From an uncultured Paraglaciecola sp. (lineage in GTDB: Bacteria > Pseudomonadota > Gammaproteobacteria > Enterobacterales > Alteromonadaceae), in the NCBI RefSeq assembly GCF_937123705.1, contig NZ_CAKZKO010000004.1:1-64000 (forward strand): a DNA stretch of 64,000 nt, read 5' to 3'. Positions 54,801 to 64,000 of the stretch are shown one piece after another. Below the pieces are notes generated by a model. That model was not told where the DNA came from. It ran no database searches and worked only from the letters and a program-made list of their open reading frames with translations. A program made the translations under genes and the position numbers. Each line of letters opens with the position of its first letter. Within the stretch, counting starts at the first letter, position 1.

Positions 54801-55943
54801 ATGCAACTAGCCACAATAGACAAAAATATCAGTTTCAAATTACTTTCGATATTGCCCATTTTACTTTCAGTGAGTCTACTGAGTGGTTGCGGTGAAGCCG
54901 AGGCGATAGATGACAAATCCGCAGAACAGGTAGTGATATCGGTTCCAGTTGAAGTGTCATCAGTATCGATCGGTGATATCTCATCAAATTACGCCACTAC
55001 TGCAGTATTAGAAGCAAAAGAAGAAGCATTTGTGGTACCTAGAGCCTCTGGGATCATTCAGCATATCTATGTTGAAGAAGGTGACTATGTAGAAAAAGGC
55101 CAAATTTTGGCGCAAATAGAGACGCGCCGTTATCACTTAAACCTTGATAGAGCAAAGGCCGATCTAGTAGGTGTTGAAAAAGAGTTGGCTAAAATTAACA
55201 AGGTGTATAATAAAAAGTTAGTCAGCGACGACACCTATGACAAATTAACCGCTCAATACGAGTCGGCCAAAGCGACGCTTTCACTGGCACAGCTTGATCT
55301 TAAAGAAGCCACGATTACCGCGCCTATCGCAGGCTTTATTGCAGAGCGAAATGCCAAGGTTGGTAATTTAAGTGAATCATTTCAGCGGGAACGCATGTTT
55401 CATATAGTGCAACAAAAAGAACTATACGGCATTGTACATTTACCTGAAAAAGAGCTGTCTAAAGTACATAAAGAACAGCATGCCACATTAGATTTAACGG
55501 CTTTCGATCAAAAGAGCATTGTTGCCTTCGTGGAGCGTATTAGCCCCGTTATCAACGCCAAAACTGGCACTTTTAAGGTGACGTTACGGGTCCCCAATCC
55601 TCGTAACCTCCTCAAATCCGGCATGTTTGCTCAAGTTAAATTAAATTACGACACTAAACAGAATGCGGTACTTTTACCTCGTAGAGCCCTACTTGCCATA
55701 GACGATAGCGTCAATGTATTTACCGTAAAAGACGGTATTGCTAGCAAACAATCGGTCACACTAGGTTATCAAGAGGGTGAAGTAGTCGAGGTGTTAGCTG
55801 GCCTAACTGGATCAGAAACGGTAGTGATCACTGGCCATCAAAATCTTAAGGATCAATCGCCGGTGGATGTTGTGAATGACAATAACCCGAGTGAACTGGT
55901 TGAAATTGTTCAGGATGCAACTAATCAATTAGCTAACGGGTAA
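54801..55943 (+). CDS. RND efflux periplasmic adaptor (membrane fusion protein)
   Basis: 380 residues, lipoprotein signal with lipobox LSGC. Barrel-sandwich (lipoyl) halves around GIIQHIYVEEGDYVEKGQ and ATITAPIAGFIAERNAKVG, a short helical hairpin and a beta-barrel ending in LKSGMFAQVKL. First gene of a three-gene efflux operon; no outer-membrane channel or regulator is nearby. Confidence 0.95.
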   Translation: MQLATIDKNISFKLLSILPILLSVSLLSGCGEAEAIDDKSAEQVVISVPVEVSSVSIGDISSNYATTAVLEAKEEAFVVPRASGIIQHIYVEEGDYVEKGQILAQIETRRYHLNLDRAKADLVGVEKELAKINKVYNKKLVSDDTYDKLTAQYESAKATLSLAQLDLKEATITAPIAGFIAERNAKVGNLSESFQRERMFHIVQQKELYGIVHLPEKELSKVHKEQHATLDLTAFDQKSIVAFVERISPVINAKTGTFKVTLRVPNPRNLLKSGMFAQVKLNYDTKQNAVLLPRRALLAIDDSVNVFTVKDGIASKQSVTLGYQEGEVVEVLAGLTGSETVVITGHQNLKDQSPVDVVNDNNPSELVEIVQDATNQLANG

Positions 55944-55952
55944 GGCATACCA

Positions 55953-58900
55953 ATGAAGATTGTAGATATTGCGGTTAAACGCCCCGTTACGGTATGGATG
56001 TTTACCTTAGCGGTTATTTTATTTGGCATGGTGTCCTTGTCACGGTTGGCGATTAATTTACTGCCCGAATTATCCTACCCTACTTTAACAATTCGTACTG
56101 ATTATTTAGGCGCCGCACCGGCTGAAGTTGAACAACTTGTTTCCAAGCCGATTGAAGAAACCATAGGGGTGGTAAAAGGTGTGCGTAGTGTCACGTCAAC
56201 CTCTAAAGCCGGTCAATCTGACGTGCTATTAGAGTTTGAATGGGGTACCGATATGGACTTAGCTAGTCTGGAAGTCCGAGAAAAACTAGATACCTTACAA
56301 TTGCCCCTTGAGGTAAAAAAGCCCATTTTACTGCGTTTTAACCCTAGTTTAGATGCGGTTATGCGCTATGGCTTAGGAGGCGTTTCAGCCTTAGCATCAA
56401 CCGATGCCAGTCATGAACAACAAAGCCAAATTACGCCACTAAGCCAGCAAGCTATTATGGCATTACGGCTTTACGGTGAAGAACAAATCAAGCGCCAACT
56501 AGAATCGGTTCAAGGCGTGGCATCTGTCAAAGTTGGCGGTGGTTTAGAGCATCAAATTCAGGTATTGCTCGATCAAGAAAAAACCAGTCAGTTAAATATC
56601 TCGGTAGGTCAGGTAGTTAAACGTTTAAAAGAAGAGAACATTAATAGCTCTGGCGGTCGGGTTAAAGACGGCTCCCAAGAATATTTGGTGCGCACCCTAA
56701 ATCAATTTCAAACCTTGGATGATATTCGTAATCTGTTTATTGCTAATAAAATGGGCAAAAACATTCGTTTAGGCGATATTGCCATTATTCAAGACGCCCA
56801 CAAAGAGCCTACTTCAATCAACCGATTTGACGGTTTTGAGGGCGTAGAAATAGCCATTTACAAAGAAGGAGACGCCAACACTGTGCAAGTGGCACAAAAT
56901 ATTCAGTTTCGTATTGCCCAGCTACAAGAGCATATTCCCAGCCATTATCAATTACAGTTGATTTACGACCAATCCAAGTTTATTGCCAGCGCCATTGATC
57001 AAGTTAAGTCCGCCGCCCTAATTGGCGGCTTGTTGGCAATGTTAGTGCTGTTTTTATTTCTTAAGAATATTTGGACTACCTTAATCATTTCAATCTCCAT
57101 TCCGGTGTCAATCATTGCCACCTTCAACCTCATGTACGCCAATGATATAAGTCTAAATATCATGAGTTTAGGAGGAATAGCACTGGCCATTGGACTACTG
57201 GTTGATAACAGCATAGTGGTGTTAGAAAACATCGCTCAGCATAAAAGCAAGACTAGAAATTTTAAGCAAGCGGCAGCCAAGGGTACTAAAGAAGTGTCAA
57301 TGGCGATTATTGCCTCAACCCTTACTACTATGGCGGTGTTTTTCCCCTTAGTATTTGTAGAGGGTATCGCAGGACAATTGTTTAGCGACCAAGCTTTAAC
57401 CGTTACTTTTGCGTTAGCAGCGTCTCTGGTGGTTGCCTTAACCCTTATTCCTATGTTGGCCGCCAGAGAAAAATCAAGGGACTCAGAGCATACTTATGCG
57501 CCATTAGATTTAGGGGATAGTCCGGTTAAAACACAGCCTTCAACTAAGTTGGCTTGGTTTTTTCATTATCTCGCTCTGCCATTTCATGGCCTAGTAAAAG
57601 TGATTTTTCACTTTATCCCGTTTGCGTTGAGTGCTTGTGTTATTTTGCTATTTAGGGTCCTATGCAAAGTCGCTGGGCTCTTGTTTACCCCTCTCTTATG
57701 GCTATTTGATAAGAGTTTTTTGTTTATAGAAAAAACCTATTTAGCCGCATTGACTATTGCCATGAAAATGAGAGTGCTTGTACTAGTAGCGGTAATGGCC
57801 GTTTCTTTAAGTTCCATTTTACTTATTCCTAAATTGGGCATGGAGCTGATCCCAGATATGTCACAGGGGGAGTTTTTCGTAGAAGTCTCCTTGCCTACGG
57901 GTTCACCACTTAGCCGTACAGACCAAGTTATTGACGATCTTGCCAGCTATACCAAAGAGTTAGCGGGTGTAAAACGTACCTATGCCTTAGCGGGCACCGG
58001 CAGTCTACTCAATAAATCCAGTGCTGGAGGCGGTGAATATTGGGGCAAGCTCAATGTGGTAATGGAGTCCGGCAGTTCTGCACTAAGCAATCAATCAGTT
58101 ATCAATAAAATGCGGCATTATCTAGCATCCCAACCTGGTGTGAATAGTAAGTTTGGTAAACCTGAACTCTTTACATTTGCCACACCATTAGCCATTCAAA
58201 TTGTCGGCTACAACCTGCAGGGCTTAGCTAAGTACAGTCAAAAGTTGCAAACCATCATGCAAGGCGATAACCGATTTGCAGACGTTAAATCTTCATTACA
58301 ATCGGGTAACCCAGAACTAAAAATCAAGTTTGACCACGCAAAGTTGGCACAATTAGGTATTAACGCCCCTGATGTATCAAAACTTGTAGCGGCTAAAATA
58401 GCCGGAGAAGTCGCCAGTAAATTTAGTATTGATGACCGCAAAGTCGACATTCTGGTGAGAACCATAGAAAAACAGCGAGATTCTATTGCCGATATCGGAC
58501 AAATTATTGTCAACCCTGGAGCAACCCCGTCAATTCCATTGGCCGCCGTAGCCGATATTAGTATGTCGATTGGCCCAAGTGAAATTACTAGAATGGGTCA
58601 AGAGCGGGTAGCTGTGGTATCTGCCAATCTCAATTATGGCGACTTAAACGAAGCGGTGATTGCCGTACAGCAACATGTAGACAAACTAAGATTACCTATA
58701 AATATGCAGGTAAAAGTGGCTGGTCAAAACGAAGAAATGAAAAACAGTTTTCAATCGCTACAGTTTGCTTTAGCCATAGCGATATTTTTAGTGTATCTGG
58801 TCATGGCGTCACAATTTGAGTCACTTCTACACCCATTATTGATTTTGTTTACTGTTCCTTTAGCGTGCGCGGGATCGATTTACGGCCTTTACCTATCAGG

Positions 58901-59300
58901 CACCCACATCAGTGTTGTGGTATTTATTGGCTTGATTATGCTGGCAGGTATAGTGGTGAATAACGCCATAGTGTTGATTGATCGCATTAACCAATTGCGC
59001 AGCTCTGGGCTTGATAAAAGTGCGGCAATCCTTGCCTCGGCGCAAAGTCGTTTGCGCCCTATTTTGATGACAACTCTCACCACGTCTTTGGGTTTATTAC
59101 CCATGGCGCTGGGCTTAGGCGAAGGGTCTGAAATTCGTACCCCAATGGCCATCACAGTAATATACGGCCTGTTGTTTGCGACTTTGTTAACCTTATTTTT
59201 TATTCCCGTGATCTATAGCATGTTCGACCGTAAACAATTCGCAGTCCAGCCAGAGAAGAGTCAGACAGATGACAAACCGCGGGAGACAGTTTATGGATAA
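55953..59300 (+). CDS. RND efflux permease (first of two)
   Basis: 1115 residues, HAE-type permease with GQSDVLLEFEWGTDMDLA in the first porter domain, twelve helices, and TM4 with GLLVDNSIVVLENI, where Asp is the proton relay. Between TM6 and TM7 there is an unusual insertion (about residues 505-595) of amphipathic and hydrophobic helices. 9 bases after the adaptor. Confidence 0.95.
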   Translation: MKIVDIAVKRPVTVWMFTLAVILFGMVSLSRLAINLLPELSYPTLTIRTDYLGAAPAEVEQLVSKPIEETIGVVKGVRSVTSTSKAGQSDVLLEFEWGTDMDLASLEVREKLDTLQLPLEVKKPILLRFNPSLDAVMRYGLGGVSALASTDASHEQQSQITPLSQQAIMALRLYGEEQIKRQLESVQGVASVKVGGGLEHQIQVLLDQEKTSQLNISVGQVVKRLKEENINSSGGRVKDGSQEYLVRTLNQFQTLDDIRNLFIANKMGKNIRLGDIAIIQDAHKEPTSINRFDGFEGVEIAIYKEGDANTVQVAQNIQFRIAQLQEHIPSHYQLQLIYDQSKFIASAIDQVKSAALIGGLLAMLVLFLFLKNIWTTLIISISIPVSIIATFNLMYANDISLNIMSLGGIALAIGLLVDNSIVVLENIAQHKSKTRNFKQAAAKGTKEVSMAIIASTLTTMAVFFPLVFVEGIAGQLFSDQALTVTFALAASLVVALTLIPMLAAREKSRDSEHTYAPLDLGDSPVKTQPSTKLAWFFHYLALPFHGLVKVIFHFIPFALSACVILLFRVLCKVAGLLFTPLLWLFDKSFLFIEKTYLAALTIAMKMRVLVLVAVMAVSLSSILLIPKLGMELIPDMSQGEFFVEVSLPTGSPLSRTDQVIDDLASYTKELAGVKRTYALAGTGSLLNKSSAGGGEYWGKLNVVMESGSSALSNQSVINKMRHYLASQPGVNSKFGKPELFTFATPLAIQIVGYNLQGLAKYSQKLQTIMQGDNRFADVKSSLQSGNPELKIKFDHAKLAQLGINAPDVSKLVAAKIAGEVASKFSIDDRKVDILVRTIEKQRDSIADIGQIIVNPGATPSIPLAAVADISMSIGPSEITRMGQERVAVVSANLNYGDLNEAVIAVQQHVDKLRLPINMQVKVAGQNEEMKNSFQSLQFALAIAIFLVYLVMASQFESLLHPLLILFTVPLACAGSIYGLYLSGTHISVVVFIGLIMLAGIVVNNAIVLIDRINQLRSSGLDKSAAILASAQSRLRPILMTTLTTSLGLLPMALGLGEGSEIRTPMAITVIYGLLFATLLTLFFIPVIYSMFDRKQFAVQPEKSQTDDKPRETVYG

Positions 59301-62300
59301 ATTCGAAACCGCCGGCTCGGCTTTGGCAGATTTTGCGATGCGCCGCCCTGTCACTATTATGATGCTATTTATATCGATGTTGGTATTTGGGATCTTGTCT
59401 AGCCAACTATTGCCTTTGGAAAAGTTTCCTAGCATCGATATTCCTGAAATGGCTATTCAAATCCCCTACAAAGACGCAACACCTGTAGAAGTTGAGAAAA
59501 TGATCACCAGACCGATAGAGGAAGCACTGGCCACTATGTCTGGGATCAAACGTTTACGTTCGAGTTCATCTGAAGACGCTGCACTAATTAGGTTAGAGTT
59601 CGGGTGGGATGAAAATCTCAAAGCTAAGGGAATAGAAGCCAGAGAAAAGATTGATGCTATTCGCGCCCAATTACCTGAAGATGTAGAAAGAGTGTTGGTT
59701 TACCAATTTAACACCAGTGATATGCCGATATTTTCATTACGGGTTTCAAGTGAAAGGGATCTTTCTAGCGCCTACGACATTCTTGATCGTAATTTAAAAA
59801 GACCCATAGAAAGAGTCAACGGGGTATCTAAGGTAGAGCTTTATGGTGTCACTAAAAAGCAAATATCTATACGCCTCGACCAAAAACTCATGGCGGCGTT
59901 ACATGTTAACACCAACGAATTAGCCAGCACCCTAAACAAAGCAAATTTCTCACTGACGGCGGGTAGCTTTTTTGATGGAGATATTCAGCAAAAAATCACC
60001 GTTAACCCACAAGGAGAATTTACCAGCTTACAGGAAATCCGCGATTTAACGGTAAAAAGAGGCATTCGCCTTAGCGATATCGCCCTAGTTCAATACGAAA
60101 AACCAAGGCGTATTGAAGGGCGGCATTTGGACCAATCTTATGCCGTAGGTTTTAACATATTTCGAGAGTCCACCAGTAACATGGTAGAGGTGTCTAAAAA
60201 TGTTATGGCGGTTATCAACGCAGCCAATGCCAATCCAGCGTTTAACGGTATTCAGTTATTTATTATGGAAAACGAAGCTGAAAGCGTTACCGAGTCCCTT
60301 TCTGACCTGTTGTATGCGGGTCTTATTGGCGCCTTGTTGTCGCTCATGGTGCTGTATGCTTTTTTGCGTAACATCACCAGCACTTTATTGGTGGTGCTGT
60401 CGGTACCTTTTAGTATTTGTATCACACTAGGGTGTATGTACGCTTTAGGTTATACCATTAATGTGTTGTCTATGATGGGATTGATGCTGGCCGTCGGCAT
60501 GTTAGTCGATAACGCTGTGGTAGTAACTGAAAGTATCTATCAGGAGAAACAAAAGACCACTAATGTGATAGCCGCCACAAAAGCGGGAGTGGGCAAAGTC
60601 AGTTTGGCAGTGACCGCAGGAACAATCACCACGGCTATTGTTTTTCTACCCAATATTGTCGGGGCGAAAGTTAATGTCACTGTATTTTTAGAGCATGTAG
60701 CCATTGCTATTTGTATCTCTTTGTTTGCGTCATTATTGATTTCTCAGACCTTAATTCCATTGCTTTCTAGTAAAATCAAAAGTAAGCGGCCAATAACGCC
60801 TAATAACACTCAACCAAAAGCGCCGAGTAAAATCTCAAACGTATACAAAACCATGCTTACTTGGTCTTTAAAAAATCAAGGAAAAACCAGCGTTATCGCT
60901 TTGTTGATTTTAGCCAGTACTGCCATTCCTATGCAGTTTGTAACTGGTGATGATGACAACAATGATGATCAAAGCCGAGTTTGGTTAAATTATGATATCC
61001 AAGGCAGTTTCAATTTAGAAGAAGTGGAAAAAACAGTCAGCAAAATGGAAAAACATCTCTATGCCAATCAAGAGAAGTTTTATATAAAGCAAATTTACAG
61101 TTATTACACTGCGGGTCACGCGGTATCGAGCATCTCCTTAACAGATGACGCGCCCTTGTCATTACCTGAATTGAAAAAACAAATTATCGATAGCCTACCG
61201 AAATTTGTTCGGGCGAAACCCAGTTTCCAGTGGGATCAAGGTAACGGTGGAGGCCTGCAAATGACCATAATAGGCGATTCCACCGAAAGGCTGGCTCAAA
61301 TTGCCGAGCAAATTGTGCCGATTTTGAAAAATGTTGAAGGATTTGCCGATGTAAAAACCGATAGTAAGCAAGAACAACAAGAATTACAGATTGTCATTGA
61401 TAGACAAAAAGCCTTTCGATTTGGGTTAAATACCCGTGATATATCCCGAGTAGTGGCAACGGCGTTACGAGGTTCAAACTTACGTACCTTTCGTTATGGC
61501 GAAACCGGAGAAGAAGCCATTCGCCTAATGTACGACCAAAAATTGCAAAATTCTGTCGAAGCCCTTAAAAACCTAACTATCAGCCAAGCGTCGGGACAAA
61601 ACGTAACACTCGATATGTTGGCAACATTAACGGTTAAACCTAGGCTTTCTGAGATAAACCGCAATTACCGACAAACCTCCATTAGCATAGGCGGCAATTT
61701 ACAAGAAGGGGTGACTCTAGAAGATGCCCAAACCAGTATTGAAGGAGTGATGCAACACATCACCTTGCCTTCAGGATACAATTGGACCTTCGATGGCAGT
61801 ATAAAACGTCAAAATCAAAATGAAACGGCCATGCAAACCAATATGTTATTGGCCGTCATAATGATTTACATCGTGATGGCGGCACTTTTTGAATCTTTGT
61901 TATTGCCTACTGCGGTAATCACTTCTCTGTTGTTTTCCATGACAGGGGTATTTTGGGCCTTGTTTGCTGTGGGGTTACCTATGTCGATTATGACTATGAT
62001 TGGCATGCTAATTTTAATGGGAATAGTGGTAAACAATGGCATAGTGCTGGTAGATAGAATAAATCAGTTAGTCAACGCAGGTAGTGCTGTGCAACAAGCG
62101 ATTATCGAGGCTTGTCTAACTCGAGCACGGCCCATTTTGATGACAGTTGCCACTACAGTGCTAGGCTTGATCCCATTAGCCATGGGCAGTACTCAAATTG
62201 GCGGTGACGGCCCGCCCTACTCACCTATGGCTATTGCTATAATTGGAGGCTTGATATTTTCAACCTTAACGAGTTTGGTTTTGGTACCTTTAGCCTATTT

Positions 62301-62376
62301 GTTATTGCTAAAATTAAGAGCGAAAACCCATGGAATGCTCCTTAATAGCAAACAACTAGTTAGTCGCGTTATTTAA
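59293..62376 (+). CDS. RND efflux permease (second of two)
   Basis: About 1027 residues from the ATG at 59293 (GGGAGA eight bases upstream), which overlaps the stop of the first permease by eight bases. Same fold; TM4 has GMLVDNAVVVTESI. Without the insertion seen in its partner. The tandem pair is probably a heteromeric pump like MdtBC; that is inference. Confidence 0.95.
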   Translation: MDKFETAGSALADFAMRRPVTIMMLFISMLVFGILSSQLLPLEKFPSIDIPEMAIQIPYKDATPVEVEKMITRPIEEALATMSGIKRLRSSSSEDAALIRLEFGWDENLKAKGIEAREKIDAIRAQLPEDVERVLVYQFNTSDMPIFSLRVSSERDLSSAYDILDRNLKRPIERVNGVSKVELYGVTKKQISIRLDQKLMAALHVNTNELASTLNKANFSLTAGSFFDGDIQQKITVNPQGEFTSLQEIRDLTVKRGIRLSDIALVQYEKPRRIEGRHLDQSYAVGFNIFRESTSNMVEVSKNVMAVINAANANPAFNGIQLFIMENEAESVTESLSDLLYAGLIGALLSLMVLYAFLRNITSTLLVVLSVPFSICITLGCMYALGYTINVLSMMGLMLAVGMLVDNAVVVTESIYQEKQKTTNVIAATKAGVGKVSLAVTAGTITTAIVFLPNIVGAKVNVTVFLEHVAIAICISLFASLLISQTLIPLLSSKIKSKRPITPNNTQPKAPSKISNVYKTMLTWSLKNQGKTSVIALLILASTAIPMQFVTGDDDNNDDQSRVWLNYDIQGSFNLEEVEKTVSKMEKHLYANQEKFYIKQIYSYYTAGHAVSSISLTDDAPLSLPELKKQIIDSLPKFVRAKPSFQWDQGNGGGLQMTIIGDSTERLAQIAEQIVPILKNVEGFADVKTDSKQEQQELQIVIDRQKAFRFGLNTRDISRVVATALRGSNLRTFRYGETGEEAIRLMYDQKLQNSVEALKNLTISQASGQNVTLDMLATLTVKPRLSEINRNYRQTSISIGGNLQEGVTLEDAQTSIEGVMQHITLPSGYNWTFDGSIKRQNQNETAMQTNMLLAVIMIYIVMAALFESLLLPTAVITSLLFSMTGVFWALFAVGLPMSIMTMIGMLILMGIVVNNGIVLVDRINQLVNAGSAVQQAIIEACLTRARPILMTVATTVLGLIPLAMGSTQIGGDGPPYSPMAIAIIGGLIFSTLTSLVLVPLAYLLLLKLRAKTHGMLLNSKQLVSRVI

Positions 62377-62771
62377 TCCTCTAAGACGTCAGACAACAGG
62401 TTAATCACCTGTTGTTCTGCTTCATCTAACTCACCATCAGCAATTGCAACACTTCTTACGAGTGTCATGGCTTGCTGTTTCATATGGAAGTCTACTAATA
62501 ACTTGGCTCTATGGAGCAAAAAATCGCTCACTGTATGGGTTTTTATAGCGGCATAGCATTTTAACAAGGTGCTGGTGTAATACTCTTCTTTACAAACATC
62601 AGCACTCCACTCAATACTATCCAGCCAATTTTGCATAAAATCTGTTTCATGCTCAGAAATAACACCATCTGAAACAATCAAAAATAACACTAAATCAAAT
62701 AACGCCTGTCGCTGGATTTGGTCAGGGCAGTGCCCCATATCTATTGATTGTATGAACAAGTCAAATTTCAT
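62373..62771 (-). CDS. TerB-like protein
   Basis: 132 residues. Helical TerB fold: LFLIVSDGVISEHETDFM and SVAIADGELDEAEQQVI are the two related acidic metal-binding repeats. No signal peptide. Function unknown; four bases convergent overlap with the permease gene. Confidence 0.85.
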   Translation of the reverse strand: MKFDLFIQSIDMGHCPDQIQRQALFDLVLFLIVSDGVISEHETDFMQNWLDSIEWSADVCKEEYYTSTLLKCYAAIKTHTVSDFLLHRAKLLVDFHMKQQAMTLVRSVAIADGELDEAEQQVINLLSDVLED

Positions 62772-62912
62772 TATTATCTCCTTTTAAATACAGTTCATAA
62801 GCAAACTACTATCAATGTTTTACCTCATAGCCATATGGAATTCACAAGGCAAATTGAGAATTAGTGTGCTTTGGTTTAGGCTAACGCAAAATTTCAATCT
62901 TCGTAACTAAAA

Positions 62913-63929
62913 ATGACAAAAAATGATCCTGGCCTTCAATATTCAGCTGCACCTAATAGATATAAGAGTATGTCCTATCAAAGATGTGGAAAAAGCGGCC
63001 TAAAATTACCTTCATTGTCATTAGGATTATGGCAAAATTTTGGAGCAGTAGACTCCTCTGAAAATGCCAAAAGTATGCTACATCGCGCCTTTGATTTAGG
63101 TATTAATCATTTCGATTTAGCCAATAATTATGGTCCCCCATATGGCTCTGCCGAAACGACATTTGGTCAGGTTATGGCCAAGAGTTTTAAGCCTTACAGA
63201 GACGAAATACTGATTTCTAGCAAAGCAGGATACGACATGTGGCCAGGACCCTATGGTATGGGAGGCTCTCGTAAATATATGGTGGCTAGTTGTGACCAAA
63301 GTTTAAAGCGCACTGGGCTTGATTACTTTGATGTATTTTATTCACATTGTTATGATCCCGACACGCCTTTGGAAGAAACCATGCAAGCCTTGGATTATAT
63401 TGTGCGCTCTGGACGCGCTATGTATGTAGGTATTTCCAGTTATTCAGCAGTTCATTCCAAACAAGCCATTCGCATATTACAAGACTTAGGTACGCCGCTG
63501 CTTATTCACCAGCCTAGTTACAATATGTTTGATCGCAGGATAGAGAACGGTTTAACGGACGTATTGCTTGAGGAAAAAATAGGCGCTATAGTGTTCTCGC
63601 CTTTGGCTCAAGGCTTGTTAACCAACAAATATCTTAATGGTGTACCCCAAGGTTCTCGTGCTGCTCGTAGCGAACAGGTTTATTTAAATCAGAATAATAT
63701 CACCCCAGATAAAATCGCCAAAGTAAAGCAACTCAACGAATTAGCACGGCAGAGAGGGCAATCTTTAGCCCAAATGGCCCTCGCTTGGGTATTAAACAAT
63801 AAAGCTGTCACTAGCGCCATTATAGGTGCTAGCAATATCAACCAAATTGCAGACTGTGTGGCTTCCCTCGACACACTCGACTTTAGCCAACAAGAACTTA
63901 CTCATATTGATACTATATTAGGACAATAA
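62913..63929 (+). CDS. yghZ: Aldo/keto reductase (YghZ/Gpr type)
   Basis: 338 residues. Catalytic Tyr in FDLANNYGPPYGSAE, Lys in LISSKAGYDMWPGPYG, cofactor part SPLAQGLLTNKYL and AIIGASNINQI. This matches the glyceraldehyde-3-phosphate reductase subgroup that detoxifies methylglyoxal. No clear ribosome binding site. Confidence 0.94.
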   Translation: MTKNDPGLQYSAAPNRYKSMSYQRCGKSGLKLPSLSLGLWQNFGAVDSSENAKSMLHRAFDLGINHFDLANNYGPPYGSAETTFGQVMAKSFKPYRDEILISSKAGYDMWPGPYGMGGSRKYMVASCDQSLKRTGLDYFDVFYSHCYDPDTPLEETMQALDYIVRSGRAMYVGISSYSAVHSKQAIRILQDLGTPLLIHQPSYNMFDRRIENGLTDVLLEEKIGAIVFSPLAQGLLTNKYLNGVPQGSRAARSEQVYLNQNNITPDKIAKVKQLNELARQRGQSLAQMALAWVLNNKAVTSAIIGASNINQIADCVASLDTLDFSQQELTHIDTILGQ

Positions 63930-63930
63930 A

Positions 63931-64000
63931 TTGCCAGCTCACTTAGCCATTATTAATCCCAAAAGCCCACAAAACATGGGTAGTATTTTACGAGCGTCGG
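63931..64000 (+). CDS. SpoU/TrmH-type RNA methyltransferase, N-terminal fragment (runs off the right edge)
   Basis: The 23 codons from a TTG at 63931 read LAIINPKSPQNMGSILRAS. The N-P-K-S-P-x-N-x-G-x-I-L-R-A block is the starting motif of SPOUT-class methyltransferases. It begins two bases after the reductase stop, so it is probably in the same operon. Confidence 0.65.
   Translation, partial: MPAHLAIINPKSPQNMGSILRAS

Overview
The window is chromosomal DNA of an AT-rich gammaproteobacterium. Gene content and order (plsX-fabD-fabG-acpP-fabF-pabC-mltG-tmk-holB-tatD, rpmF-yceD, divergent rluC/rne, yfbR, msrPQ, cmoM, exonuclease I) point to the Alteromonadales, probably Alteromonadaceae near Glaciecola/Paraglaciecola. 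The genus is inference. No tRNA, rRNA, CRISPR array, transposase or phage gene was seen.

Positions 1-23131 are an accessory envelope-signalling locus. Its core is a set of tandem paralogous Hanks-type Ser/Thr kinases on the minus strand. Their N-terminal kinase domain and ~100-residue juxtamembrane region are nearly constant, followed by one transmembrane helix and a different extracytoplasmic module in each: PEGA plus Sel1 repeats (190-2499), an FKBP-type peptidyl-prolyl isomerase (13316-15397), or peptidoglycan-binding, PEGA and FGE/C-type-lectin-like domains (15780-18815). One more kinase is cut by the window edge (1-188) and one is a truncated remnant ending at the HRD motif (12722-13207). 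Upstream in the same direction lie a lytic transglycosylase, two unrecognised cytosolic proteins and a membrane protein with a degenerate Lon-protease-like domain. Between the kinases sits a block of exported proteins: three paralogous secreted proteins, an OmpA-domain protein, lipoproteins, a subtilisin-like protease with an overlapping free-standing propeptide-like lipoprotein, and a trypsin-like protease. Six of these exported proteins end in tryptophan.

The strongest candidate for something new is the 3' end of the 15780-18815 kinase gene. The last ~40 codons of its FGE-like domain are sharply GC-rich, have C-ending codons at the solvent-exposed positions, lack the FGE catalytic cysteines, and are followed by a cluster of five perfect inverted repeats. 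This is what a target (variable region) of a diversity-generating retroelement acting in trans would look like. No reverse transcriptase or template repeat lies in the window.

Positions 23269-36196 hold mixed housekeeping genes: a CPCC zinc-ribbon-like protein, exonuclease I, a FapA/DUF342 protein, a beta-hydroxyacid dehydrogenase, glutathione peroxidase, cmoM, a Nif3 protein, a Lys/Ala-rich basic protein, an LRAT-like protein, yfbR, a dGTPase, msrPQ, a SulA-like protein and a YchJ-like protein. Positions 36248-45765 are a conserved minus-strand run of DNA replication, cell-wall and fatty-acid synthesis genes. Then come maf, a HAD phosphatase, rluC and divergent rne with a ~600-nt leader, a RhlE-type helicase, a small membrane protein and a YaiI protein. 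The window closes with a tripartite-type RND efflux operon carrying two tandem permeases, a TerB-like protein, a YghZ-type aldo/keto reductase and the first codons of a SpoU/TrmH-type RNA methyltransferase.
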